12,563 bases of DNA from Agrobacterium fabrum (lineage in GTDB: Bacteria > Pseudomonadota > Alphaproteobacteria > Rhizobiales > Rhizobiaceae), in contig QFOL01000099.1 in the NCBI GenBank assembly GCA_003241215.1, positions 1 to 12,563 of the forward strand, written 5' to 3'. Below, in pieces: positions 1-7,867 of this stretch. The translations under genes and the position numbers were made by a program. How positions within the stretch are numbered: the stretch's first letter is position 1; every line of letters begins with the position of its first letter. The notes under the pieces were generated by a model. The model was not told the DNA's origin. It saw only the letters and a list, made by a program, of their open reading frames with translations, and did no database searches.

Positions 1-318
1 AGCGGCGCCGGAAATCCAGGCGGACAGCGCTGTCTTGGGAGCAGCGCCAACCTTGATGTCGGCCACTTCGCCGCCCTTGAACATGGCGAGCGTCGGGATG
101 GAGCGCACGCCGAACTGGGCAGCCAGTTCCGGGTTTTCGTCGATGTTGAGCTTCGCGACCTTGACCTTGCCGGCAAGCTCGGACGAAATTTCCTCGAGGC
201 TCGGCGCGATCATCTTGCACGGGCCGCACCATTCGGCCCAGAAATCCACCACGACGGGTTCGGCGGATTCGAGGACTTCGGACTGGAAGTTTGCGGCATC
301 GACATTTACGGTATCCAT
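1..318 (-). CDS. trxA: Thioredoxin (TrxA), 3' end cut by window edge
   Basis: Small cytoplasmic thiol-disulfide oxidoreductase that reduces protein disulfides (ribonucleotide reductase, PAPS reductase, methionine sulfoxide reductase) and is itself recharged by thioredoxin reductase. Translating the minus strand from the ATG at 318 gives 106 codons with the classical thioredoxin fold signature. The active site WCGPCK has its redox cysteines at residues 31 and 34, preceded by VVVDFWAEW, and the cis-proline loop RSIPTL has Pro75. The length matches the family (about 105-109 aa), and the frame ends in Gly-Ala-Ala at base 1, so probably only the stop codon and at most a few residues are missing. 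A strong Shine-Dalgarno sequence sits 6 nt before the ATG. The gene lies 77 bp after addA on the same strand with no terminator between them. It may be co-transcribed with addA but could also have its own promoter. Family identity is certain. Confidence 0.96.
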   Translation of the reverse strand, partial: MDTVNVDAANFQSEVLESAEPVVVDFWAEWCGPCKMIAPSLEEISSELAGKVKVAKLNIDENPELAAQFGVRSIPTLAMFKGGEVADIKVGAAPKTALSAWISGAA

Positions 319-324
319 ATCTGG

Positions 325-332
325 CTCTCCTT
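325..332 (-). promoter_or_regulatory. Shine-Dalgarno site of trxA
   Basis: The minus strand reads AAGGAGAG here, ending 6 nt before the ATG at 318. It is one of the best ribosome binding sites in the window and fixes the trxA start. It contrasts with the coupled genes upstream, most of which have weak or no such site, and fits trxA being translated independently and strongly. Confidence 0.8.
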
Positions 333-395
333 TCAGCTAAACTTTTCGGCTATCGATGTGATGCGGGCGCGTCGAAATTTCAATGCCCCGGTATC

Positions 396-3300
396 TCACT
401 TTGTCTTTATTGCGGCAAGGGCCTGTGCCATGGCATCGTCATCAACCCGCACAAAAGCAGCATTTTCCGTGTAGATCAGTGCGCAGACAAATTGCTTGCC
501 GGGATAAAGCGGCGCCAGAATTTCACGATAGATGGCAAGCTGCGCAATGTGGGAGAAGGGGATTTCACGCGCTTCGCGTGGCGGCACCCGGTTTGTCTTG
601 TAATCAACCAGGATGACGCGTTCGCCCTGCACCGCCAGCCGGTCGATACGGCCGGAGACGGCATAGTGCTGCCGGCCGATCGTCATCGTGCCCATGATGG
701 AGACTTCCGCACGGCTGTTGGGCGCAAAGGCCGGTTGAACCGCCGGTTCGGACAGGACCCGCAAAACCGCCCGTATCAAATGCTCGCGTTCAGCGATGGG
801 CCAGAAGCGGGCCGCGCGCTCCACATAACGCCGGGCTGCGTTTTCCCGCTCGCCCTCGGCGAAATCCGGCAGCGCCTGCAACATGCGATGCACCAGCCGG
901 CCGCGTTGCAGCGCAAGTGAGGAAACGTCGGCCTTTTCCCCGAAAAGTGGCGAACGCACAGCGAGATCGTCCGCGCCGTCGTCGATGATGGTGCCGGCAC
1001 CGGACGGGCTGAGCGGCCTCGGCAATGAGGGCAGGGCCGGTAAAGGGGCGAGAAGTGCCGCCGGAAGGGCGTATTCTTCCTGCCGTTGCGTTTCCGGCAG
1101 CTTTTGCGGCGCAGGTGTCGAGCGCGCTTCGGACTTGCGCCAGACAAGTCCCTGCCATTCCTCGCCGTCGGCGATGAAAAGCTGCGGCTTGCAATGATCT
1201 TCATTGTTGGCGAGCGCCGCCTTGACGATGGCGTGCCAGCATTCGGGATTTTCTTTCTGACCGCGATAACCGCAAACGACAAGATGATCGGCGGCGCGCG
1301 TCATGGCCACATAAAGCAGCCGTCGATATTCGTCTTCCGCAGCGACCTTCAGCCGTTCCTCATCGACACGGATGAGATGGTTGGAAAAACCGCTGCCGGG
1401 CAGCCAGACGGGGAAAATATCTTCGTCTGCTTCTATGAAGCGAAGTTTCGGCACATGGCTGTGGTTGAAGGCCTTCGAGCCGCCGTCAACGACAAAAACC
1501 ACCGGCGCTTCAAGGCCCTTGGAGGCGTGCACGGTCATGATGCGCACTTCGCCGCGATCCTTGTCCTGCTCGCGCTTCACTTCAGGCGAATCGGTTTCCA
1601 GAACGGACAAAAAAGCCTGCAGGCCGGGCAGGCCGGTTCTTTCGTGATCCAGGGCAAAGGACAGGAACTCATCTAGAACGTCGCTCGCCTCGTTGCCAAG
1701 CCGGCCGAGGAACTTTTTGCGCCCGTCATGCAGGGTCAGGACCGCTGCAAAGAAATCATGCACCGTGGCTGTTTTCGAAAGCGCGATGAAATCTCGCAGC
1801 TTGCCGGCAGCGGCGGCAAGGTGGCTGTTTTCTTCCTGCGAAAGGCCTTGCAGCCTATGCCAAACACTCTCCGTCTCGGAGCGCGCGGCGGCAATGTCGA
1901 AAACGTCATCTTCGGTCAGGTTGAAGAGCGGGCTTTTTAAAAGTGCGGCGAGGGAAAGATCATCTTCGGGCAGGACGACGAAATGGCCGAGCGCCAGTAG
2001 ATCCTGCACGGCAATGTGGTCGGTCAGGCGAAGGCGGTCGGCGCCGGCAACGGGAATGTTCTTGCGGCGCTTCAATTCGCGGGTCAGCGCATTGACGAAA
2101 GCATGGCGTTTTCTGACCAGAACCAGAATATCGCCGGGCTCGACGGTGCGTTCGACGCCTTTTTCAATGATGGTCTCGCTCCCGATCATATCTGCGATGC
2201 GCGCAGCGATGCGGCGGGCGACGATGGTGGCGGGCGCACTTTCCCGCAAGGCATCGAAGGGAGCCGTCCAATCCTCTTCGTCTTCGGTGGTTTCCGGCAC
2301 CACCATGTCCCACACTTCCACGGTGCCGGGATGGCCGGCGCGGTTGGAGCGGTGTTCCACGGGTTCGTTATCGGCGCTGAGGCCGCTGGCGTTTTTCGGG
2401 TCTGAAAAAACCTGATCGACGGCGGCGAGCACATCCTCCGTGGAACGGAAGGAGAGCGGCAGGCGGATGCGGTGAAAGGCCTGCTCCACCGAATCGACGC
2501 GTCTTTTGGTCTCGTCGCGTTCCTGTGAGAACCGTTCCGGCCGCGCGCCCTGGAAGGAATAGATCGACTGTTTTTCATCGCCCACGGCAAATAGCGTGCG
2601 CCGTCCCATGCGGGCGCTTTCGCCGGTAAAGAAATCCGCCGCCAGCGACTGGATGATCGACCATTGCACCGGGCTCGTATCCTGGGCCTCGTCGACCAGA
2701 ATATGATCGATGCCCTGATCGAGCTTGTAATGTACCCATGCGCCTGCCGTATCGCGGTTGAGGAGATTGGCGGCGCGCTCGATCAGGTCTTCGAAATCGA
2801 GTTGGCTTCGCTGTTTTTTCAGATCCTCGAAATCACCGATCAACCGCTCGGCCAGCACAAGGGCGCTTTTCGTTGCCGCCAGCATGCGAACGAGGCGATA
2901 GCGGTTGCGGCAGGCTGAGACATGGTCGCGCGCCAGCGTCAGCGCGTCAACGAGGTCAGGAGCGGATTTCTGCATGCCCTTGTTGATGACATAGGCATCC
3001 GATTTTTTCTCGCCCTTGGCCGTCAGCAAGGCGGCCTCGATGAACTCCATCCGCCGCACCGGCTCCGTCTGCCGTTTTGCTTCCCTCAGTGCATAGGCGA
3101 CATCGAGGACGCGCGATCCGCCCACCTCATCGGCAAGCGTGAGATAGGTATCGAGCGCAAGCCCGGAAAGACCGGGCAGGGGCCAGAAGGCCGCCGCCGC
3201 CGTTTCTTCGGTTTCCCCATCTTCGATCCGCATGGCCCGCCGCAGCCGGCCATCGATACCGCCGGATTGTCTTGCCTCGAGCAGAAAGGCCCGAAGCGCG

Positions 3301-3953
3301 CTGCGATTGGCGATGATGGCGGAGAGCAGCGACTCCAGCCCGCTTTCGTCGGCGAGATCGAGCACATAGGCAAGCGCCTGCGCCAGTTCCGCGTCGCTTT
3401 CCGTCGAAACCGCCGTCAGAAGCGTGCGGCGCGCCTCCGCCAGCAGCGTGGTTGCCGCGCGGTCGTCGAGGACGGAGAAATGGCCCGCGACATTGGCCTC
3501 CAGCGGAAACTGATGCAGCAGCGCTTCGCAGAATGCGTGGATGGTCTGAATTTTCAGCCCGCCTGGCGTTTCCAGCGCCTTGGCGAACAGCCGCCGCGCT
3601 TCCGCGAGCTTGAGACGGTCGGGTACCTTGCCTTCGATAGCGGCGATACGTTCCTTGAGATCGGAATCCGGCAAAGTTGCCCATTCCGCCAGCCGGTCGA
3701 AGACGCGGCTCGACATTTCAGATGCGGCGGCCTTGGTATAGGTCAGACATAAAATTGCCGAGGGTCGGCAGCCGGCCAGCAGCAGGCGGATGACGCGCTG
3801 GGTCAGAACATGGGTCTTTCCGGAACCGGCATTGGCCGACACCCAGGCGGAACTTGCGGGGTCGGAGGCAAGCCGCTGCCGGGCGCTGGTCCAGTCGATC
3901 CAGCTTTCAGGCGTATCGGCGGCGGGGCCTGCATCGAAGGGGTCAATCGTCAT
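396..3953 (-). CDS. addA: AddA, helicase-nuclease subunit of the AddAB double-strand-break repair enzyme
   Basis: UvrD/RecB-like (SF1A) ATP-dependent helicase with a C-terminal RecB-family nuclease domain. With AddB it resects double-strand DNA ends for RecA loading. The protein is 1185 aa from the ATG at 3953. Visible motifs: Walker A AGSGKT (42-47), motif Ia LTYTKAAASEM (70-80), QTIHAFCEALL (136-146), Walker B/motif II ILVDEAQDTSPVQW (418-431), motif III AVGDEKQSIYSFQGA (456-470), then LPLSFRSTEDV, TVHASKGLEAPVV and YVAMTRAADHLVV as later helicase motifs. The nuclease core is GRID (D1104) followed by DYKTN (D1117, K1119). All catalytic elements are intact. The frame stays open upstream to 4220, but the start at 3953 is preferred because GGAGG lies 5 nt before it and conserved sequence begins soon after. 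It overlaps the end of addB by 11 bp, which suggests translational coupling and matched subunit supply. It resembles the alphaproteobacterial AddA subfamily. Confidence 0.95.
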   Translation of the reverse strand: MTIDPFDAGPAADTPESWIDWTSARQRLASDPASSAWVSANAGSGKTHVLTQRVIRLLLAGCRPSAILCLTYTKAAASEMSSRVFDRLAEWATLPDSDLKERIAAIEGKVPDRLKLAEARRLFAKALETPGGLKIQTIHAFCEALLHQFPLEANVAGHFSVLDDRAATTLLAEARRTLLTAVSTESDAELAQALAYVLDLADESGLESLLSAIIANRSALRAFLLEARQSGGIDGRLRRAMRIEDGETEETAAAAFWPLPGLSGLALDTYLTLADEVGGSRVLDVAYALREAKRQTEPVRRMEFIEAALLTAKGEKKSDAYVINKGMQKSAPDLVDALTLARDHVSACRNRYRLVRMLAATKSALVLAERLIGDFEDLKKQRSQLDFEDLIERAANLLNRDTAGAWVHYKLDQGIDHILVDEAQDTSPVQWSIIQSLAADFFTGESARMGRRTLFAVGDEKQSIYSFQGARPERFSQERDETKRRVDSVEQAFHRIRLPLSFRSTEDVLAAVDQVFSDPKNASGLSADNEPVEHRSNRAGHPGTVEVWDMVVPETTEDEEDWTAPFDALRESAPATIVARRIAARIADMIGSETIIEKGVERTVEPGDILVLVRKRHAFVNALTRELKRRKNIPVAGADRLRLTDHIAVQDLLALGHFVVLPEDDLSLAALLKSPLFNLTEDDVFDIAAARSETESVWHRLQGLSQEENSHLAAAAGKLRDFIALSKTATVHDFFAAVLTLHDGRKKFLGRLGNEASDVLDEFLSFALDHERTGLPGLQAFLSVLETDSPEVKREQDKDRGEVRIMTVHASKGLEAPVVFVVDGGSKAFNHSHVPKLRFIEADEDIFPVWLPGSGFSNHLIRVDEERLKVAAEDEYRRLLYVAMTRAADHLVVCGYRGQKENPECWHAIVKAALANNEDHCKPQLFIADGEEWQGLVWRKSEARSTPAPQKLPETQRQEEYALPAALLAPLPALPSLPRPLSPSGAGTIIDDGADDLAVRSPLFGEKADVSSLALQRGRLVHRMLQALPDFAEGERENAARRYVERAARFWPIAEREHLIRAVLRVLSEPAVQPAFAPNSRAEVSIMGTMTIGRQHYAVSGRIDRLAVQGERVILVDYKTNRVPPREAREIPFSHIAQLAIYREILAPLYPGKQFVCALIYTENAAFVRVDDDAMAQALAAIKTK

Positions 3954-6900
3954 CGCCGCCTCCCGGTTCCGCCGTCGACCATTCCGAAACACGGGCGAGG
4001 TGATCATATTCCCCGCCATAGGATTGCTGCTCTTCCGGCACCAGCCGCGAGGCGAAGCCGTTTTCGCCCTCGCGCAGGGAATGAACGAATTTGGTGAGCT
4101 GTTCGATCGATTCCGTCGCGAGTTCAATCGCCGATTTTGGCGGTCTTTTGCCGCTTCGGCCGGAATGTTCGTTATTGACCTGATCGGCAAAAAAACGCTC
4201 GCCCGGCCGCAGGCGAACATAGATGAGGTTTTCAGGTGTGGGGGAACCGGCTTCGCGGAAGGCGCCGCGCATCAGTGCCGCCGCTTCCAGCGCAAGCTGC
4301 GGATCGAGCAGCGCGCGCGCCTGATTGACGGAAGGCGCAAGCCCGGTCTTGTAGTCGATAATATCCGCCTGACCGTTGGTCTTGATGTCGATGCGGTCGG
4401 CGATCCCCGTCAGCCTTATGCCCGCCTCGGCGATTTCCTGCCCGGCGCGGGCCTCGTAGAAGCTGTGGCGAATGGATGGATGACGTTCTTTCTCCCAGTC
4501 GATGAAGGCGCGCGCCACCGCAGCAAAACGCGGCCGCCAGATGACATCCACATGGGGAGGCAGGTTTTCCGCATCGAAACACTCGTCGAGAATACGCTGC
4601 ATCGCCTCGAGCGAGGCCGGTGTGCCGGGAATATGCCCCTCACGGGAATAACGCTCGATGATCGCGTGATAGAGCGTGCCGCGATCGGCGGCGTTCGGGT
4701 CGCGGTTGAACGGATCGAGCGGATCGAGCTTCAGGATCCGCCGCGCATAGATCGAATAGGGATCGCGCCGCAGCCGGCCCACTTCGCTGAAGGAATAGCG
4801 TGTCGGTTGCAACTCGGCCGGTGGTTTAGGGGCAGGGCGCTTTGCCGCTTCCTGATCGATGCTTTCATCCATCAGGCCGGCCCAATGCCGATAGGTCTCG
4901 CCGCGCTTCCTGAGTTCCTCGGCAAAATCCTCACCGCCCAGTGCCAGAAGCCGTTGCAGCCAGCGTGAGGCGACGGCGGGCGTGGCGCCTTGCCTCAGTG
5001 CGCGGGTGTAAAAGATCTGCCGGGTGCCATTCGCCATCTCGAAATCATGTGCGAGCTGGCCGATGCGCCTTTCCGGGGGCTCCAGCCCTATGGCGGTCTT
5101 CATCGTGCGCGACAGGAAGGGATTGTTTGCCGTCTGGCCGGGCCATAGCCCCTCATTGAGACCGCCGATAACAACAGTGTCAACGCTCTGCAGCCGCGCC
5201 TCGAGCGCACCGAAGATGAAAATGCGCGGATGTCGCATGGATCGCGGCTTGATCGATTCGCCTGCTACCAGTGCTGCGAAAATATCGATCCATTGCGGCC
5301 CATCCGCATCGAGGATGTCGCCGCTTTCCATCAGTTCCGCAAAGAGGCTGGAGAGCTTGTCTCCGGCCTCGCCAGACCAGAGTGCGGCAAGATCAGTGGT
5401 GTCATCCGCACAGATGGCCTCAATCACGCGGCCCGTCCGCTCGGCCCATTCCGCAAGAGGCAATTTGTCGGTGAAAGAGCGGCCCAACCGGTCACGACGG
5501 ACGAATGCGGAGGAGAGCGGCCCCGTCGCAACGGCAATCCGTCGCGCCAGATCGCGTGCGGCGTCAATGCTCCCCTCTGGCAGAGCCAGCCGCCAGGCCG
5601 GCGGATGTCGGTCTTCTCGTTGCGCCAGAAGCTGGGTCTCCAGAACCGCTTCCAGATTGCCGATTTCGGTTTCGACACGGCCGCCGCGCAGCGCGATCAG
5701 CTCCAGCGCTCTCGATGCTTTCGTAAAAGCGTTCCCGGAAAGCCCGAAACGGGTGAGCGGGTGCTTCAGAAGCGCAATGATCGGCACCGGGTCTCCGGGC
5801 CTCAATATGGCTTCGAGCGCGAGCTGCGTCAGCCCCGCCTGCGATGTGGCGGAAAGCGGCGTACCGGCCGAATCGTCTGCCTCGATGCCGAAGCGCTGCA
5901 ATTCCGTCGCCACGCGTCGCGCCAATCCGCGGTCCGGTGTGATCAGCGCCGCCTGCGAGGGACGCCCTTCGCTCGGCGCCTCCAGCGCCAGCCTGAGCGC
6001 CACCGCGATGGCGGTCGCCTCTTCACGCTCGTTGGCGGCTTCGACCAGCGTTGCCGTTGCAAAAGCCTCATCGAAAAAGCCGGGATCCCTGTCTTCGCGC
6101 CAGCGGTTCCAGTCGCTGGTGGATTTGGCAGGGGCAAGCGCCGCCGAGAACACGGCCGCGCGCTTTTCGAGGTCGCTATCGATGGCGCCGATCTGAACTA
6201 CATCGTCCCGAAGCATGCCGAGCTTCTGCAACAGCATATAGAGCCCGTATTGCGAATGGGTGCGGCTTGAAGGATCGGCAGGGTCTTCGGCAATCGCCTG
6301 CCATTGCCCATCCGGCATGGCAAGATCGAGGCCCGGCAGCACGATGGTGCCCTGCGGCAGGGCGGCAACGGCGGCGATGAGATCGGCTGCGGCCGGAATG
6401 GAGCCGGTCGACCCCGCGACGATGATCGGTCCGGTATCCGGCAAATTGGCCAGCCGGTTCGCCTCTGCCCGCAGAATGGCATTGCGATGCCGGCCGGCGG
6501 AGGAGCGGTTCAGCTCGGCAAGCCGTGCCGGCCAGAAAACGCTAGCGATCTTCAGGAAATCCGCCGTCAGCTGCCACCATTGGGCGTGATCGCCAGTATC
6601 GAGATGCTGAAGCGCCTCCCAGTCTTTTTCTTCCGTATCCATCGCATCGATGACTTCGCCCAGCGCACGCGCCAGCCAGATGGCGTCTGCGGGGCTGGCG
6701 GGGGCGACAAGCGGCGAATCCGAATGGATTGCCCGGATGGCGTCCGGCAGGCTGTTGCGCCAGGCGAGAATGAGACGCGCCAGCTCGATGAGGCGCCCGG
6801 TGCCGGAAATCGGCGGCGCCAGATCCATGATTTCAGGATTTTCGACATCGAAGAAGCCGCTGTCGTCATCCGTTTCGCCCAGCGGCCGGATCAGCGGCAG

Positions 6901-7128
6901 AATGGCGGACCGTCCGCCCAGCAGATCGACGAATTCGGAGCGCAGCACACGGGCGGAGCGTCGTGTCGGCACATAGATCGTCACCTTGGCAAGTGACAGC
7001 GGATCAGCCGGGTCGTATTTATAGCCGGCTGTCAGTCTCCCGTCACACAGCGTTTCCGCGAGCGTCTTGAGGAACGGTGTTCCCGCAGCGATCGTCAGAA
7101 CGCGCTTTGCGTGGTGGGTGAGCGTCAT
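3943..7128 (-). CDS. addB: AddB, second subunit of the AddAB helicase-nuclease (alphaproteobacterial type)
   Basis: A 1061-aa partner of AddA with a degenerate helicase fold and a C-terminal RecB-family nuclease domain. In characterised AddAB enzymes this nuclease cuts one strand while AddA cuts the other. Visible features: the family motif GLNEGLWP (656-663), the nuclease-entry motif RGTLYHAIIE with H821, and the catalytic core GIAD (D911) followed by DYKTG (D925, K927). The N-terminus (about residues 10-25) shows no GxxxxGKT Walker A motif, so it probably does not hydrolyse ATP there. The four cysteines that bind an iron-sulfur cluster in Bacillus AddB are also absent: D789 precedes Pro-Tyr where a cysteine is expected, and the C-terminal tail around SYGGEYDHLAR has none. 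Start and stop are clear. The ATG overlaps the murU-like stop as ATGA, and the 3' end overlaps addA by 11 bp. Confidence 0.93.
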   Translation of the reverse strand: MTLTHHAKRVLTIAAGTPFLKTLAETLCDGRLTAGYKYDPADPLSLAKVTIYVPTRRSARVLRSEFVDLLGGRSAILPLIRPLGETDDDSGFFDVENPEIMDLAPPISGTGRLIELARLILAWRNSLPDAIRAIHSDSPLVAPASPADAIWLARALGEVIDAMDTEEKDWEALQHLDTGDHAQWWQLTADFLKIASVFWPARLAELNRSSAGRHRNAILRAEANRLANLPDTGPIIVAGSTGSIPAAADLIAAVAALPQGTIVLPGLDLAMPDGQWQAIAEDPADPSSRTHSQYGLYMLLQKLGMLRDDVVQIGAIDSDLEKRAAVFSAALAPAKSTSDWNRWREDRDPGFFDEAFATATLVEAANEREEATAIAVALRLALEAPSEGRPSQAALITPDRGLARRVATELQRFGIEADDSAGTPLSATSQAGLTQLALEAILRPGDPVPIIALLKHPLTRFGLSGNAFTKASRALELIALRGGRVETEIGNLEAVLETQLLAQREDRHPPAWRLALPEGSIDAARDLARRIAVATGPLSSAFVRRDRLGRSFTDKLPLAEWAERTGRVIEAICADDTTDLAALWSGEAGDKLSSLFAELMESGDILDADGPQWIDIFAALVAGESIKPRSMRHPRIFIFGALEARLQSVDTVVIGGLNEGLWPGQTANNPFLSRTMKTAIGLEPPERRIGQLAHDFEMANGTRQIFYTRALRQGATPAVASRWLQRLLALGGEDFAEELRKRGETYRHWAGLMDESIDQEAAKRPAPKPPAELQPTRYSFSEVGRLRRDPYSIYARRILKLDPLDPFNRDPNAADRGTLYHAIIERYSREGHIPGTPASLEAMQRILDECFDAENLPPHVDVIWRPRFAAVARAFIDWEKERHPSIRHSFYEARAGQEIAEAGIRLTGIADRIDIKTNGQADIIDYKTGLAPSVNQARALLDPQLALEAAALMRGAFREAGSPTPENLIYVRLRPGERFFADQVNNEHSGRSGKRPPKSAIELATESIEQLTKFVHSLREGENGFASRLVPEEQQSYGGEYDHLARVSEWSTAEPGGGDDD
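3959..3963 (-). promoter_or_regulatory. Shine-Dalgarno site of addA inside the end of addB
   Basis: The minus strand reads GGAGG here, 5 nt before the ATG at 3953 and within the last codons of addB. It decides the addA start against the longer open frame reaching 4220, and lets ribosomes finishing addB reinitiate on addA. Confidence 0.75.
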
Positions 7129-7862
7129 GCAGAGCGTTTTTCCCTGAATTGGCGGATGATGTCTTCTGCGTCTTCTATCGCATCGGGCGTGCCGACGGTG
7201 ATCCAGTGGCCATCCAGCGAAAGTCCGAAAAGCCTGGATTTTTCAATGGCGCGGTCGAAATAGATATTCAGATTGAAGGCATCTGCCGGCGCATCGTCGA
7301 GCAGGCAGGAATCCATGGCAATGGCGCCGGCATAAACCACCGGGTTTGGGTCGCCATCGCGATAACGCGCCAACTTCCCGTCAGCGGAGAGATTGAAGTC
7401 CCGCTTGCCATTGTGGCCGGTGGTGCGGTCCATGTCGACGCAGAGCAGCGCCATGTCCATGCGGGTTGGGTCGAAGAATTGTGCAAGCTTGCGCAGATTG
7501 CTGACCGCGTTCAACTGTTCGCCGATCCAGAAAAGATCGGCATTCATCACGAAGACGGGACCGGGTTCCAGAAGCTTCAGGCCCTTGGCAAGCCCGCCGC
7601 CGGAATTCATCAGCTGCGCGCGCTCGTCGGAAATCAGGATTTCGGCATCGGAACGGCGCTCAAGATGAGCGACCATCTGTTCGGCATGGTGATGCACATT
7701 AACGACGATCGTCGCCGCCCCTGCTTCGACCAGGGCGTCGAGTGCGTAATCGATCATCGGTTTGCCGGCGATTTTCACGAGCGGCTTCGGGATCGTATCG
7801 GTGATCGGGCGCATCCGCGTGCCAAGCCCGGCGGCCAGCACCATCGCGTTTTTGATCGTCAT
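7125..7862 (-). CDS. murU: MurU-like nucleotidyltransferase (probable MurNAc-1-phosphate uridylyltransferase)
   Basis: Sugar-1-phosphate nucleotidyltransferase of about 245 aa. In Pseudomonas, MurU converts MurNAc-1-phosphate plus UTP to UDP-MurNAc, bypassing de novo precursor synthesis and the fosfomycin target MurA. Visible features: the nucleotide-binding loop LAAGLGTRMRP (9-19), PKPL (25-28), NVHHHAEQM (55-63), SGGGL (87-91), the metal-binding NAD (D109) followed by LFW, YAGAIAM (177-183) and GHWITVGTP (218-226). The short length without a left-handed beta-helix domain fits MurU-type enzymes, not GlmU. The upstream AmgK-like kinase would supply its sugar-1-phosphate, which is the main reason for preferring MurU over a mannose-1-phosphate guanylyltransferase, the common automatic label. 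Start: ATG at 7862, 5 nt after the previous stop. A TTG at 7871, adding three residues and overlapping that stop by 4 bp, is possible. Neither has a clear ribosome site. The stop overlaps the addB ATG. Family is sure; exact substrate is inferred. Confidence 0.8.
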   Translation of the reverse strand: MTIKNAMVLAAGLGTRMRPITDTIPKPLVKIAGKPMIDYALDALVEAGAATIVVNVHHHAEQMVAHLERRSDAEILISDERAQLMNSGGGLAKGLKLLEPGPVFVMNADLFWIGEQLNAVSNLRKLAQFFDPTRMDMALLCVDMDRTTGHNGKRDFNLSADGKLARYRDGDPNPVVYAGAIAMDSCLLDDAPADAFNLNIYFDRAIEKSRLFGLSLDGHWITVGTPDAIEDAEDIIRQFREKRSA

Positions 7863-7867
7863 CGTGG

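Noticed and set aside
319..395. A separate trxA promoter in the addA-trxA gap (TTGAAA-like -35 at 378-383 on the minus strand).
   Set aside because: No matching -10 element is found at proper spacing. A promoter here is plausible given the 77-bp gap and strong ribosome site, but the sequence does not support a specific call.
3954..4220. An 89-residue N-terminal extension of addA.
   Set aside because: It lies entirely within addB coding sequence, is Arg/Asn rich without family similarity, and a good GGAGG site marks the start at 3953.
3790..6196. Large plus-strand open frames (about 390 aa each at 3790-4968 and 5024-6196) opposite addB and the start of addA.
   Set aside because: No domain motifs are visible, composition is skewed (Arg/Ser or Arg/Gly rich), and the opposite strand encodes well-supported addB and addA.
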